Part shown: piece after piece, positions 12,485 to 24,945 of the stretch
Numbering within the stretch: the first letter of the stretch is position 1
Layout of the letters: each line of letters starts with the position of its first letter
From: Trichostrongylus colubriformis
Lineage: Eukaryota; Nematoda; Chromadorea; Rhabditida; Trichostrongylidae
Assembly: GCA_963978905.1 (NCBI GenBank)
Contig: OZ022256.1
Location: 50,826,001 to 50,890,000 of the forward strand
DNA: 64,000 nt
Direction of reading: 5' to 3'
Position numbers and translations under genes: made by a program
Notes under the pieces: generated by a model
Told to the model about the DNA's origin: nothing
Database searches by the model: none
What the model saw: only the letters and a program-made list of their open reading frames with translations

Positions 12485-12840
12485 ACATCTACGGCGTCTA
12501 TGATAGCGCGACTGAAGCTAACACTACTGTGTCAGCGCGAAAAATTTCTCATTTCTCTTCTAAAAAGAAGTGGGTCCCTCCTCTAAAAGATCGAATCCCA
12601 GCATCGACCGAGACAGACCCGGCATGAAACGTCATTCCCACGCTGGGAGGATCAACTCATCGGAGTCCTTTTGCCACAGGCATTAGAATCGAAATGAGGA
12701 ACTGGAATGGAAAGAGGTTTCTGGGCTACCACGAAGAAACACTTTTCCCATCACCCCATGCCTCTGTGTGTCCTGTACGATAGCAACTATAGATCGCTGG
12801 CACTGATAATGTCTGCGTGTGGGTGAGTCTTTTTTATGCC
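12485..12840 (+). repeat. Dispersed repeat, right part of interrupted copy
   Basis: Matches 6670-6990 in order and lies directly right of the foldback element. Its left part is presumed to end at 11450. Confidence 0.65.
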
Positions 12841-13224
12841 TTAAATTTTGCCTATTTTCGCAGAAAAAGGCAGAATTGGGTTTTCAAAGAGTACCGAATT
12901 CATTTTTTGAAGCGTTTGTTTAATCGACACTGAACGCTCCACGATTCTGAATGAAGGCACGATTGTTGGAACCATCTTTTCCTTAAATGATAGTTTTCAA
13001 GTTACGGCTAACTTTCCGAGGTTTTCCTTCACCAATGAACTGATGTCCAACTCTAGCTATGTAACCAGAGGTCCTACAGAACGCAGTCCGCACATTAACG
13101 AGAGCCCATCAAAAATTGAATGGTCTTCAAAAACACATGAGAAATGCCTATTCGCATATTTGAACCAATATTTCTGTATATCATTCCTTGAAATGTAGAG
13201 GGTTCAGATTACCTACAACAATGC

Positions 13225-13520
13225 TAAACAATAGAAAAAATTGAAGGTGGCTAAATGGGAAGACATTTTTGCAACAAACAAAGGTCTCGAACGCCAAAGG
13301 AGTTGGTGAGTTTGTAGAGTAGACTGCTTAAGGTGTTGGCCTGAAAAAAACTGGTAAACAGCTCCCATCACCGAAGAATAGTTCAACTGCTTTGTGTTCT
13401 GAGAAGACAGAAGTTTATCTTTAACTTTCATCGAACAAAACAATAGCAATAGCATCGATGAGCTGGTAAGATTCGTCCAATATATTTTCTTGTACAAATA
13501 CATTGCATAAAATCGGCAGC
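13225..13520 (-). other. Possible exon remnants, minus strand
   Basis: Two adjacent minus-strand frames look partly protein-like: NILDESYQLIDAIAIVLFDE near 13490-13430, and after TTTTTTTCAG near 13343 either QHLKQSTLQTHQLLW or ANTLSSLLYKLTNSFGVRDL. The first needs an AAG acceptor. I cannot join them to other exons; a decayed gene is as likely as a live one. Confidence 0.18.
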
Positions 13521-14645
13521 TACATCGATAAGCAAGGCAGCAATAATTTTGGACTGTGTTTATCATGCTTGTTTTCGACGACTGCTCAACATATGTAGTT
13601 CATGCAGAAAAATTCCCGTTTCGTTTCACCCAATTTAGCGTTTGTGGCTAACCCAAGTATACCGAAGCACTCATACCCTGCCTACTGCTGAAAACTCCGC
13701 CCATTTAACAGAGCATTTGATCTGGATATGCAAGAAATGTTATTATAACATGATTTGTACACAACACGCTGACTGTACGCTTCGATGTTACCTAAAATAT
13801 CACCGATTATCCTGAAGATTCATAGAAGAAACCCTTAAGAACCATACGGTATGTTTCCATTGTGAGTTTCGTAAAGCAAAATTATCGAAGGAAAACCTTC
13901 TTCAAAATCTTTTTTTTCAATTCTAATCCATTTTCAAAACTACAAACCTTTTCGTTGAGGGAGATCCCATTTTCCTTAAAGCAATGATTCTCCTAACATT
14001 GCCAGAAAATTTTTTAAGCACACTCAATATGCCAGAAAAGCACTTCTTCGATCGTGGTATTCAAATAACAAGCAGTCATCCCTCAGGAAAGCGCCATGCA
14101 TTCAACTTGATAGCGTAGAAGAATTTGTACGTACGTTTGACCTATAATATGCAAAAAGACATGTAAACCCATAATGCACCTTTCAGTATCCAATGTGAAT
14201 TGTAACGCGACAAGGGGCTGGGTTATGGGAACATTATTACGATGGGAGAAGATGCCTCATCATAGTCGCGTTACCTGTCGAATAAAAGAAGCCGGCAAGT
14301 AATAATCGAAGAGACAAATTGGTCACAACACTCGCACAACTTCTTCGGAAGTAGGCGTGGCGTAACACAGGGCGGGTCACTTCTATGTGCTTATCTTGCA
14401 CTTAGAAATTCTTTCGTGACGAGCATGGGACATTGGACAAATGGTACACGTGATAAGAACATTCATCCAATGATCACGGATCTGACGTCATTTTAGAGAA
14501 GCCTCTGACACCGTACGGCGAGCATCGAGCCATCTATATCTCCATTAAGTAACACTTCTACTGGTACATGTTTATTATTAAAGAAGGAAATTACAATGGT
14601 GACAGAATTGAGAAATAAAGGATAAGAAAATAAAGTTTTTGGCAG

Positions 14646-14890
14646 TAATCAATTCGTGTAGGATGCGCCTCGCTTTCGAGTTCCATTCAGAATCGCAGGG
14701 CAGGTGACGCCATGTGGCCCATATAATGAGGGTCAGCCTATGTACAAAGTGATTTGATCCTCTCGGACGATTCTGGTACCCAATTCGCCTCCGCCCAAGT
14801 ATGAAAGACTCGCTTAGCCTGGGCTGTCATTGATGCGGGATTTGTCCCCGCGCTATGAGAGTGGAAGTGCGTGCCACATTTCACTACACC
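14646..14890 (-). repeat. SINE copy, minus strand
   Basis: On the minus strand it shows the B-box-like GGGACAAATCCCGCATCAAT, then GGAGGCGAATTGGGTACCAG and a tail CGAGGCGCATCC. Same family as 57876-58161. Confidence 0.75.
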
Positions 14891-14945
14891 ACTATCGCAC
14901 GAATTGAGGAACATGTACAAGAAAATATGTTAAGTAATCCTATTT

Positions 14946-15043
14946 GGATCAACGACATCTTCCTAGAACTTCGATTTCGTCCAGAACTTTGTCTATCTGC
15001 TCCACGGCTGATAATCCCATTCCTGTCCAGGTTTCATCGTCAA
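14946..15043 (-). other. Exon-like block, minus strand
   Basis: After a good GCTTTTCAG acceptor the minus strand reads VLDDETWTGMGLSAVEQIDK and continues acidic and helical to a stop near 14947. The texture is coding-like, but no partner exon in a compatible phase was found. It abuts a SINE copy. It may be a decayed gene fragment. Confidence 0.25.
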
Positions 15044-15199
15044 GGACCTGAAAAGCAGCGTTATTCATATTGAAGTGCCCTCAAGTGAACCATTCGAAAC
15101 TCCGGTCAGCTTACAGTAATTTTTTTGACGCTAAACACAAAGTGTTTTCACGGACACACAATAACTTGAAGGAAAAACCCCCTCTTCCTCTCTCCATAG

Positions 15200-15654
15200 C
15201 AGTTTCAAGCTTTTTCAAGGAAATAGAGTCAGATCACTCAGAGTCTACTGGTCTATCGTTATCGCAACAGCCACAACTTTGGTGGCTACAGGAATGATGA
15301 CGATATTGTAAGTAAATTTAAATACTTTTCAAAGACATATTTCTTACCTGCTGAGAAGGGGTGGGGCGGTAACTCTATCATTACTGGTTGGGAGCCATTG
15401 TGGGTGTGCCTTGATCACACCCACTAGCAATTAGGGAATGTGATCAGGACATCAATAGAATTCTCCTATCAAAGACGATCAAGTCACGCCCAACGAGTGA
15501 GAGCCCGCATCTCTGTTGAAAATTCATCTTTCCCAAAGCTGCTCATGCACCTGTTCCCAGAAATTCGCATTTGATTTCCCGTACAGGGTATAACCACGAC
15601 ATATTTCGCAGGTGGTCTGAATCATGCTTGAGCAGAACTAACAAAAATCGCTAG
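15200..15654 (+). CDS. Exon pair encoding a membrane segment and short C-terminal tail (gene fragment)
   Basis: Exon 15200-15307 is bounded by CTCCATAG and GTAAGTA, and the next exon starts after TTTCGCAG at 15612. They join in phase and stop within 15 codons (near 15654). The first encodes a typical transmembrane helix, VYWSIVIATATTLVATGMMT; the second ends in a small Ser/Arg/Lys tail. No upstream exon was found, so this may be the 3' end of a gene, or a remnant. The opposite strand of the same block also has a short open frame, which lowers confidence. Confidence 0.27.
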
Positions 15655-15845
15655 GAACGACAAGGCCGTATACTTTCTATAAGCATAGCTTCACCATTCA
15701 ATTTAATTCGACGAAGTGTCTTAACTGACTCTATTACCGAGAAATTGTTGAAAGTAGTAAATCTGTTTTAAAATAAATATCAATCCTTTGTTTCCTTCAG
15801 TAAGGATACCAATTTGAAGGGTAGCTGATTGAACAAACAAACCTT

Positions 15846-16163
15846 CTGAATGTTTGAAAAACAGTTGCGACTCCAAAATATATATTCAAAAGACTCAAAA
15901 GACCCCTCAAAAGTCTCGAAAGTCTTGAAAATATTTTTGCAATATTTCGGCGTATAACGCCTTCTTCAGGCCCTGCCAGAGATGAATGGTGCAGGAAAAA
16001 AAAATTTTTTTTTCCTGCACCATTCATCTCTGGCAGGGCCTGAAGAAGGCGTTATACGCCGAAATATTGCAAAAATATTTTCAAGACTTTCGAGACTTTT
16101 GAGGGGTCTTTTGAGTCTTTTGAATAAATACTTTGGAGTCGCAACTGTTTTTCAAACATTCAG
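15846..16163. repeat. Near-perfect 318-bp palindrome
   Basis: Arms of about 159 bases meet at an A9T9 centre (16004/16005) with only a few mismatches, near 15880-15890 and its mirror. Outer ends are CTGAATGTTTGAAAAACAGT and the complement ending at ACATTCAG. The right flank (ATAACCATGAGACTCCGGAA) is shared with 55879-55905, so the unit belongs to a dispersed family. A perfect hairpin of this size could also be a cloning or assembly inversion, but the two related copies elsewhere argue that the element is real. Confidence 0.9.
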
Positions 16164-16608
16164 ATAACCATGAGACTCCGGAACAGCACAATATTAAACA
16201 AACCTTCATTGAATTAGTAAGATTTTCGCCTCCAATTTGAACTGAAGCTTCTTTCAATGAGTTAGCGTCATTCTGTTGTTGAATCTCTTCCGCTTCATAA
16301 GATCTGAAAATCGTCCTTTTAGTGTGGAAAGTTGATCTGCTAAAGGCAATTGATAGTTAAGCACATGGGGCAATGATAAGTAGCAGCATTACCACCCACA
16401 TAGAATAAATTCACTGATGAATTTCACTGCAATGAATTTCGGCATCACAGTCAACCCTTCTATTTGTACACAGTGAAATTCGTGTGAGTGAAAGAACGAT
16501 ACCTTAAACTTTAGGAGGTTCTCGCAGGCTGTGTGTATAGTGCATTCAAGCAAATTCTTACTCAAAAACCAAAATGATCCTAACCGAATTCGAATACAAG
16601 GTATATTC

Positions 16609-16746
16609 TACAGTCCATTTCGGAGCGCTTGATAGGGCGTGGCCTACGGACTTGGATAAGAGTGTATCAAACTCTGCCTCCCTACCACAAACTCTCACTC
16701 TCGCCACTCAGGCCACGCCCTATCTAGCGCTATGAAATGAACTGTA
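16609..16746. mobile_element. Miniature element, TA-flanked
   Basis: The element is 138 bp running TACAGTCCATTTCGGAGCGC to GCGCTATGAAATGAACTGTA. Arms include TAGGGCGTGGCCT and its complement. TA at both ends suggests a Tc1/mariner-mobilised miniature element. Confidence 0.78.
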
Positions 16747-17382
16747 AGTGAACTGCTCACGGTTCAAAAAGTTATGCTCTCCAACATATTCAACCCTCAA
16801 CACAAATTCCCGAATTTTGAAAATTCTCCAAAATCAAATTAGCAAAAGAGAAGGTTCAAGGTCGAGTTGAGCCTCGCTTCATAAAGCAGAACTTCCTTCA
16901 AATCCATAAAAAAAAAAACTCTCCACAAGATGGCCGATTTTGACAAAGATTTTCCCATTATCCAAAAGAATACCAGATCCGTGACTGTGCAAGAAATTGA
17001 TCTTATAAGAGAAGGATATATGCATTCAACCGAATTCCTCACGCAAAATTAGATATTTGAAATTATGGAAAAAATTGGACGGACATATTATTAACAAATG
17101 AGTAATATAGTTACGTTGAAAAATGATAACTTAAGAGTTGTTGATGAGAATTAATTAAAAGATATCAGCACACGAATAGAAATGACAATAACTAAATGAA
17201 TGAAGAAAAAATCAACTCACGAGGCATGGGTTGAAGTTTCTGCCACGGAAGAGTGACCACAGCTGGACCGTTTCGATAAAATTCGTCTGACCGATGGGAC
17301 CGACTGACATCTGCTACTGATGGAAGTGGCTAGCAATTGAGAATCGATGGAACGCGAGGGCCTCAACGGCAAGGTCCTGTTT

Positions 17383-20300
17383 CTACCTAGATGACTCTGA
17401 TTGAGGGGAGGACGTGGAAAAAACCAATGTATAACTACTGTTATAGCCAGCAATGAGTGCTGCCAAAGTTCCATTTCCTCTTATTGACGCTATAGTTTGA
17501 GCATTGAGACCACATGCGTTCACGGCTTCCACATCAGCACCACAGTTTATCTGAAAATGAATATTATTCTGAAGGTATCGTTCGAGATTTCATCGTCCGA
17601 CAAAGCGTACTGGAGTACAGCACTTTCCAACGCTACCATTCTACTCCGGCTGTGTAGCCTTATGTCGAATTTTCGCGCGGCCGCGCGCGGCGAGTGGCCG
17701 GGAGAGTGCGAAATTAATGCCTCGTGATTGCGTACCACCTTAACACACCCTTTGAAATTTCAAGCCCAAATCAATTATGTCTTGATGGAGATTGCAATAA
17801 TGTAATATTATTATTTCTTTTACTTGTTATCTTACTATTTTGCCTTTTTAGGGCACGAAAATTGTTATTTACAGAAGATGATGAGATTAACAGCTATTTC
17901 TTCAGAAGACCTCCATGGTACCAAACCATCGCGTTCTGAGCAGAATTCCAACCGACCACGGCAAGTCGCGCTGATGACGCCGCGAATGCACGCCATAAAT
18001 GGAAAATACGACATAAGGCTGCACACACTTCTGCCCCTACTCATCTTCTCTTTTGAACAACTCATTGAGACAGCAATCCGACTGCACTTCTATCAGTTAA
18101 CGCTTATTTATAGTACAGGGAAGAAACATGGCACACCTTTCCATAGAAGCTTTCCGTAGGAGGGGCAGGGGTGTCACGTTGGACGTCACCTAGGGAGCCC
18201 TATCTCATCTTATTCTTGTTTTTTTTCGCAGAACGCGATCCTCAACAAGTAAATACAACATAGTTACTGCCAACAAAAGAACTTAAATTTCCGTGGACAA
18301 TTCCTTGAAGGGTACTTGATGAATGGAACACTCCGAAAAATTCTTTGGAAAGCCCTCTTGAAACTTCTCTTACTACTAGATCACAAAGTGAAATCGTCAA
18401 TTCATAATACAAAACCGCATAACTTATGTGGCGCCACAAAAGGTACATTTCTCACTCATCCCCGGACACCATCTGGACCTCAGCTGGTGGAAAAGCGGGA
18501 AAGGAAGTTGAATTCCTCTCCCTGCCCCTCCTCTTGCCCTTCCACCAACAACCATCCCACTGAAGCGCGCCTTCCAAAAAAAGCGATATGTGCTCTCAAA
18601 CTAGAGACAGACGTAGAAAAAAAGCTGATTACCAGGAAGAGAACGGCTTCAGAGTGTTCGTTGATAGTTGCCAAGTGGAGAGGAGTGTTTCCACGACTGT
18701 CTTTCAGCGACAAAACAAGCCTTCGTTTCTTCGGAGACCAAGATTCTAGGAGAATGCGTAGTACCGGCACGCTGCCACAGTCTGAAAAAGACCAAATGAT
18801 GAAAGTATGCCATAAAAATAAGTGACTACACTGGAATGCGCCATGCTGTAACTTCGGTCAAAATTCTTGAACATGTGTGATTGCTCACATGGCATTCCGT
18901 TAATATGTAACTCAGTCCTAGATCCAGAGAATCCGTCAAAGAACCATAAACAACAAATTAGTCAAAATATTGGAGCTGACACGGCAAATGTAGAATTATG
19001 CGTTATACCACTACCCTCACACCTGTCACTGATAAACTACGGTTTTTTTGTCAAGGGCACACCATGCACTAATCAGATTAGTAGTTTACTTTCTTGGGAG
19101 CTAGTAGGTCTTTGAATAACCGCTCAGATTGCATCCCTGTTGCGACTGCACAGGGCACCCGCACGGTGTTGTGCCTGCTTGAACACAACCGAGCCACGCC
19201 CACCCAACCAAATCACACTCGGAATTAGACGAACAATTTTTGATGTGGAAGCTGCATTCACCCCCCGGAATAGCTGTTTCACTGGTTTATCGTCTCTTAT
19301 TGCAAGTCTCCGTCTCCACGTGAGGCGCCACGTTGGAAAATTATTCGTTTGAGGCCGGGTGTGATTTGGTTGGATGGGCGCGGCACGGTCGTGTTCAAGC
19401 AGTCACAACACCGTGAGGGTGCACCATGCAGCTGTAACAAAGGTGCCTCCTGAGAAGTTATTCAAGAAGCCACTTACTTCAAGAATGTAAGCCATTGATC
19501 TAATTATCGCATGGTGTGCCTTCAAATGCATAGTTGGCGATCCATATTATGTAGTTAAGTAAAGAAAAGCACATAAAATGCTTACATGCAGCACAATGCA
19601 GAGCATTGGAATTCTCAACGGTTGTCCAGAGTGTGACATGGGTCCCACAGCGACTGAGAATCCATCGTACGATTTTCTCATCGCCACATAGACACGCGAT
19701 ATGGAGAAGAGATTGACCTGGAATCATTTATTTCAAATCTTTATTATTTCACTCTTTGAGCTTCCCGATACAAAAACAGCATCCGAACAGTTTTTCATCT
19801 CATTATTTCTCTCTTTCGATTTTCGAAGATTTCGAAAATTTGAGTATCCTACGATGGTCCTAGCGATTGGTCAAACCACCGAAAAAAAATCGGATGCGTA
19901 ATGGAGATCTGTTGCTTCATCCCTCTTGTGTTTGTATAACACTGTTCTCTCGGGATGGTGTCACTTTCCTAGCAGGGTGTTATATTTGGCTCTCTACAGC
20001 GCTCTGTGAAGGAGCACTTCAAGAACGTTCAGTGATGAATGGGCTTGAATGCACCGCGCAGTCTACTTTTATCCAAAATCTTAGTGGAACTTGAAAGAAA
20101 TTCGGCATATCCAGATCGCCAGACCACAAGAGATGCACATCTTGCACACATTGAGCAGGCTCCAACCCGTGATTTTGTCCCGAACATTCCACTTCTTTCG
20201 CCCAAAAATTTAAAAAAAACACTAACTGATTACCTTTCACATTGATGCATCCAATTTCTGCACGAGCCGTTTCTATCAGGTATTCCAGTACATTCAGAAA

Positions 20301-23300
20301 TCCGCCCTGTACAGCATATGCGGAAGGGGTACAACCTGAGTTTACTAATTATGTTAAGTATAAGAAATATCCAGCTTACTCAACTTTCACATGCCCAAGA
20401 TGTCCATGAACTTCAAATCACTAAAATTCAGAGACTCTCACTTTAAATTAATGAACTTTGAGGGTTCATTCACACCGCTCTTGAAATGATGATCTGATCG
20501 AGCGAATTTTAAAGATATACCGAAACACTATGTGCTTTCACTACTTTGTGAATGTTTACATATTTTTCGAGGAAGTGTAAACATGCGGATAATCAATCAA
20601 GGCCTCACCAAAGACGTCTCGAGCATCCACTGATTTCGGATCGCATTTAGTTGCACGCTTTATGTACTCGATGTTACCTGGTAAGATTGTAAACACTCGT
20701 AATTGTAAACTATAAGTTGTGGCTATATTTTCTTATTTATATAAGAAAAACAAAACAAAGCTGAACATGTTTGTTTATCTCGTAGATCGGATCAATTTTA
20801 TCAGATCATCCTGGAACAGTTTGCAAATACCTTGTGATGCTGCCACGTGTAACGGTGTGATTCCGTAGATGTTCGGCAGCGAGGCGAGTTCTTTGCCAAA
20901 GTTCTTCAGTAGCCACAGAGCTATCACATTATAACCATGGGTTACAGCTGCCATGAGAACGGACGTGCCACTACAGTCTCTGAAAATCAAAGATTTCATT
21001 TTCAGAATAAAAAGTGAGGGATCAGCCGATAAGGAACTGTTCGTTGAACTGATGCAACTGATATGAGGAACAATCGTTGTATTATAGAACAGGTGACAAC
21101 TTAGAGGTGAAACTACCGTCCATTCAGGCTGGAATTCCATCTATTTGACTGCCTGTATTCCATGATCCCGACTCTATCTACTACACTTGAAGGCACCAGG
21201 AGGAGTAAGGATAGAGTGAGAACTGTGATACATGTTCTTTGAAAATTAACCCCTCACTCCAGAAGAGCTGATGTGCAGCAAACTTGCATCGAAAAAATGC
21301 GGCCTGAAGTTTTATCAGGTCCCGCAGCACGGCGTGTCGTTGTGCAGTTCATCAGCCGGGCGAGTGCCGGCGAAGGCGGGACAAGTTCGCGGCCGGCTGA
21401 TTTAGCCTCTCCGCCCGTCTGCAGTTTACCCTCGACTAGTGACGCAGAGGTATGCGAGAGAGAAGGTGGGTACGGGTTCCCATTTCTCGAGTTTTTGTCT
21501 TTTTATTTCGTTCTTTCTCTAGCTTCAGTGCTGAGCACCCCTACTCTCATGTCTCACAATCTGCCAAATTTACGCCTTCATGTGTTTTTAATTGAGGATC
21601 ATTAATCTGCAATAATTAGCCAGGTACTTCTAGAGCTATCTATAAACAGTTCATGTCAGGAGCTTAGCACTCAGTTCGACCAGGCTTATTCCAGTCGCCC
21701 GTACCTAACCAAAGTTGAAAAATCTAAGACTCGTTGTTGATTAGAAATCCCGCTACCCCTCAAACACAGTGACAGCAATGCGCATCAAGCCATATAAAAC
21801 CAATATGTCCTGACATGCTAGTTTTTGAAACGTTTTCGAAAGATTACAGAGAATTGGTTAAGACTGATCTCAAAGTTTTCCTGCTCTTACACTGTGGGAT
21901 TTGAGAAGGGGTATTTGATCATGTTAGTTACATTTTAAGTAAGTTGGAAGTGCCTACTCCTCAGTGACCACATGCACCTTGATAATGCCGTCTTCTTGAT
22001 GTGCTTTGATCGACCAGACAGCAATAGCTCGACCATTCGAAGTTCTCCAGTAGCAACGGCCAGATGCGCTGCAGTTTCACCATTTCTGGACGCCATCCCG
22101 CATAGAACAGGGGTCCTCTCAAGCAGCAATCTAAAAATCGTATATTTACTGTCACTGTGGTAGTATTTTTAATGGACAGCAATGTGGCGAGCTCACTCTC
22201 TTGCTACGGGGATCAAATTCCGCATTAATTTCCCCTACGCCAACTACCAAGCCCTCCATCCCTACGGGCTCGGTGAACTGGAACCAGATTCGTCTAGCAG
22301 GATAAAAACACTGATTTCTACATGCCCTCGCAAGTTATTGCATAGGCCAAATCGCATTCATCTGCCCCCTCGATCCTGAATGGAACTGGAACGCGCGGCG
22401 CATCCCTAAAAAGGACTGATTACGCCAGGAACTCTACCTTCTACCCTCTATGGTAATAAATCTATTTACTACTTATTTTTGTCTAATTATTTATTTTTAT
22501 TTTCATCGCACATTCATAAAACCTCCCCTTTATCAGAATCTTTGCAAACATTATTGTGTTCCGTGAAAATCAATGCGTGCAATCAATACTACAAAAACGA
22601 CGTCAAAGGCCAAAATTAAGGTATAGGTACATCTTTTGTAAATTGTATTTAGAAAGCTCGTCGCTACTCTTGTATCATGTTCAGTTATTGCACCCCCTTG
22701 TAGAAACAATAAGATTGGGGTTGCACAGAATATCACGTACACCTTGGTTCCGCCCCTAATGTTACACTCGATCATTTTCTCACGAATAAACCATGCATTC
22801 ATGCGTGTGCTGTTCTTGGCCACGCGCAAGCGTCAGACCATCGTACAAACACTGACTGGTCGCTCCAGTCCGTCAAGCCGAGTGAAAGCCAAGTGAACCA
22901 CTCTGACTCGAGAAGTGCTTGAACGTACTTGAAAGTGAGTAAGTGGAATGCGGAAGCACTATTGCCAGCCACCCTATTTGCCTTTAGAGGAATTTAAGTG
23001 CATCACTTCAGTGTTGTTTTATTTAGAAAGCTATGCGCAAAAAAGCGTTTTTTTTTTGCGCTCGGTATGTCGGTCTCTCTTTGGAATTCCTGTCTTGCTA
23101 CTAAAGTAGGGCTTTCAAGCGCACATGATTCGCAAGCCGCGCCACTCACTGTCTTTTACAGATTAAAAAATTCTGGGACAAAATCCTTACATAGTTCCAT
23201 TTCCGCCTTTGGATTCAGATAAACTCATGAATTTCGTATTCGTCACAGTGAAATACCGTAACTATTACTGTACTTTTCGTAGTCGATAATGAGCGTTACG

Positions 23301-24945
23301 TAAAATGCAGGGGTTCTCGAAATGCACACGAAACACCTTCACAAACGCCAGACATTTTGGAATGAGCAGGTTATTATTACGTTCTGACGTGAACATTGTT
23401 TCTGCCTAATCCGAATACTTTTATTTTATTTATGTTATTGTTACTTATATTTTATATCTTTAAGTTTGCTTTTTTATTTTTATTAGTTTTTTACGTGCAG
23501 GACCTGCACTGCTCGCCAGCATTTAGTGGTATTTAGGTCCGTTCGGCGGCAACAAATTAAAATCCGGTCAGGACGTGTGATTCAAATGGGGGTTGCACTT
23601 AAAAAATATATCTACTATCACAACAAAGATTCAGTTTGATTGAAGTCTTCAAAACAAGTGTGGTGTTAACACTACCGTCTGTTCACCAATATACTATATT
23701 TGATAATTTTATGTTAAATAAACAACTGATATCGCTCATGTCCACGCATTTTCTGTGTAAGCTCAAGTGACTACTCCTCATGTAAAAAACCCTGGATGTT
23801 TCTTTTGTAGTGATGTACACCGCTTGAATCTCTTTCGTACCCCCCGAAGGTAGACAAAGTTTTCATTTTCTTGGCCATTTTTTCAAATGCGTCTTCCCAC
23901 AGTACAGGTCGGCGAAATTTCTTCAAGATTCCCCATGCTCTTTCGAAAACGTTCGTCATAATTGCTGCCAGCTCAAAGGACCGTTCCTTAAGACTAATCG
24001 GCTCAGTCGCTTCGATTGCACTTGACGAGACGATATGCAAACAATGGCCGATAACGATCAGCAGCAGCAAAAGCTGATGAGGTGGAAAGATTCAAAGAAC
24101 TTAATCGTATTAAGTTCACTCAATCTGATTAGTCTTTTCTTCGCGAAGCAAGTCCAAAGGATTTAGCTGAGGTAGTAATTGATCTTGTAGAATACGCCAT
24201 GCACTCGACGATCTTGTCACGTTCTTCTGGGATTCTGATCTTATAAACGGAAACCAGACTAACTCTTCATTACAACCCCCAGAAAAAACCTCTCCCCAAA
24301 TTTTTTAAATTATTACTTCATTAATTAGAATTCGTTACTTTTGAGAAAAAAGAATTACAGCATTTGTTTTGATAATGGTCTTATAACGTCACTCATCCCA
24401 AGTAGCACCATACAAACGCGGAATCATTTGACCAATATAACCTAATTAACTATTAAAATGAATTTTTAAACCTACTTCACTGAGTCGTAGTCATTTTCTC
24501 GTACAGCGCGATGTAAAGCCGTCTCGCCTTGTTCGTCCCTTTTCAATAATTCTTTGGTGGACATATGTGACAGATACTGAGACTGTGCGAGTCGAAAAGG
24601 TATCCTGGCCTCTTGACTGAAGGATTCTATAGGTAGGAAATCTGTGGCTGAGACCGTTGATGCCCTGCTCGGAACACTGAAACAATCTGTGGCTGAATCG
24701 TGATTCCTCTTTCAAGAGATGAACTAATTTTGAGAGTGGACCATGCACTCGTCCAAAATTCGAAGTCACAGACGATGATAATGGTGAAAGTGCTCTCCCC
24801 ACCTTGAACTTAGGTACATGAGTAACGCGGAGACGCAAAACTGCAAAACCCGAATGGATCTGAACCCTAGTGCTTTCCTACCAAAGATATCATTAGGTAT
24901 CTCTGTGTCGGTCAAATAGACATTTCTCAATGAAGATGAATGCAT
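17383..24945 (-). CDS. Multi-ankyrin-repeat protein, 11 exons
   Basis: Exons, minus strand: 24945-24882, 24840-24655, 24626-24481, 24073-23841, 22130-21978, 20979-20831, 20677-20609, 20335-20234, 19717-19586, 18781-18633 and 17550-17383. All phases agree and give 516 aa. Ankyrin motifs recur: DEQGETALHRAVREND (about 114-129), NGETAAHLAVATGELRMVEL, YGITPLHVAASQGN, GQSLLHIACLCGDEKIV, NALHCAAYCGSVPVLRILL, GNTPLHLATINEHSEAVLFL and CGADVEAVNACG. Repeats span about residues 114-500, after a Ser-rich N-terminus and before a short Ser-rich tail. Residues about 133-151 form a hydrophobic run (LLLLLIVIGHCLHIV) that interrupts the repeats. No channel pore or enzyme domain is visible, so a TRPA channel is unlikely. 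Ankyrin repeats bind partner proteins; the exact orthologue is not identified. Exon 1 and the fourth exon (23841-24073) are the weakest parts of the model. Confidence 0.83.
19137..19441. mobile_element. Miniature inverted-repeat element, ankyrin-gene intron 9
   Basis: Arms of about 100 bases: CGGTGTTGTGCCTGCTTGAACAC..CAACCAAATCACACTCGG and inverted CCGGGTGTGATTTGGTTGG..GTGTTCAAGCAGTCACAACACCG. Roughly 80% identical. Confidence 0.78.
22172..22435 (+). repeat. SINE copy in ankyrin-gene intron 4
   Basis: Matches the copy at 57876 over its length: GATCAAATTCCGCATTAA for the B box, CCCTCCATCCCTACGGGCTC, GGTGAACTGGAACCAGATTCGTCT and the GCGGCGCATCCC tail. More diverged, with a damaged B box. Confidence 0.75.

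Noticed and set aside
17547..17738. Minus-strand frame with ALESAVLQYALSDDEI
   Set aside because: Looked like an ankyrin exon, but exons 18633-18781 and 17383-17550 join in perfect ankyrin register without it, and no donor fits.
19500..19560. Possible small exon after the exon ending at 19586
   Set aside because: Direct joining of 19586 to 18781 gives ALHCAAYCGS in register; the extra exon breaks phase.
17383..24945. TRPA-type ion channel
   Set aside because: The ankyrin gene ends with a stop after the repeats; no six-helix pore region follows.
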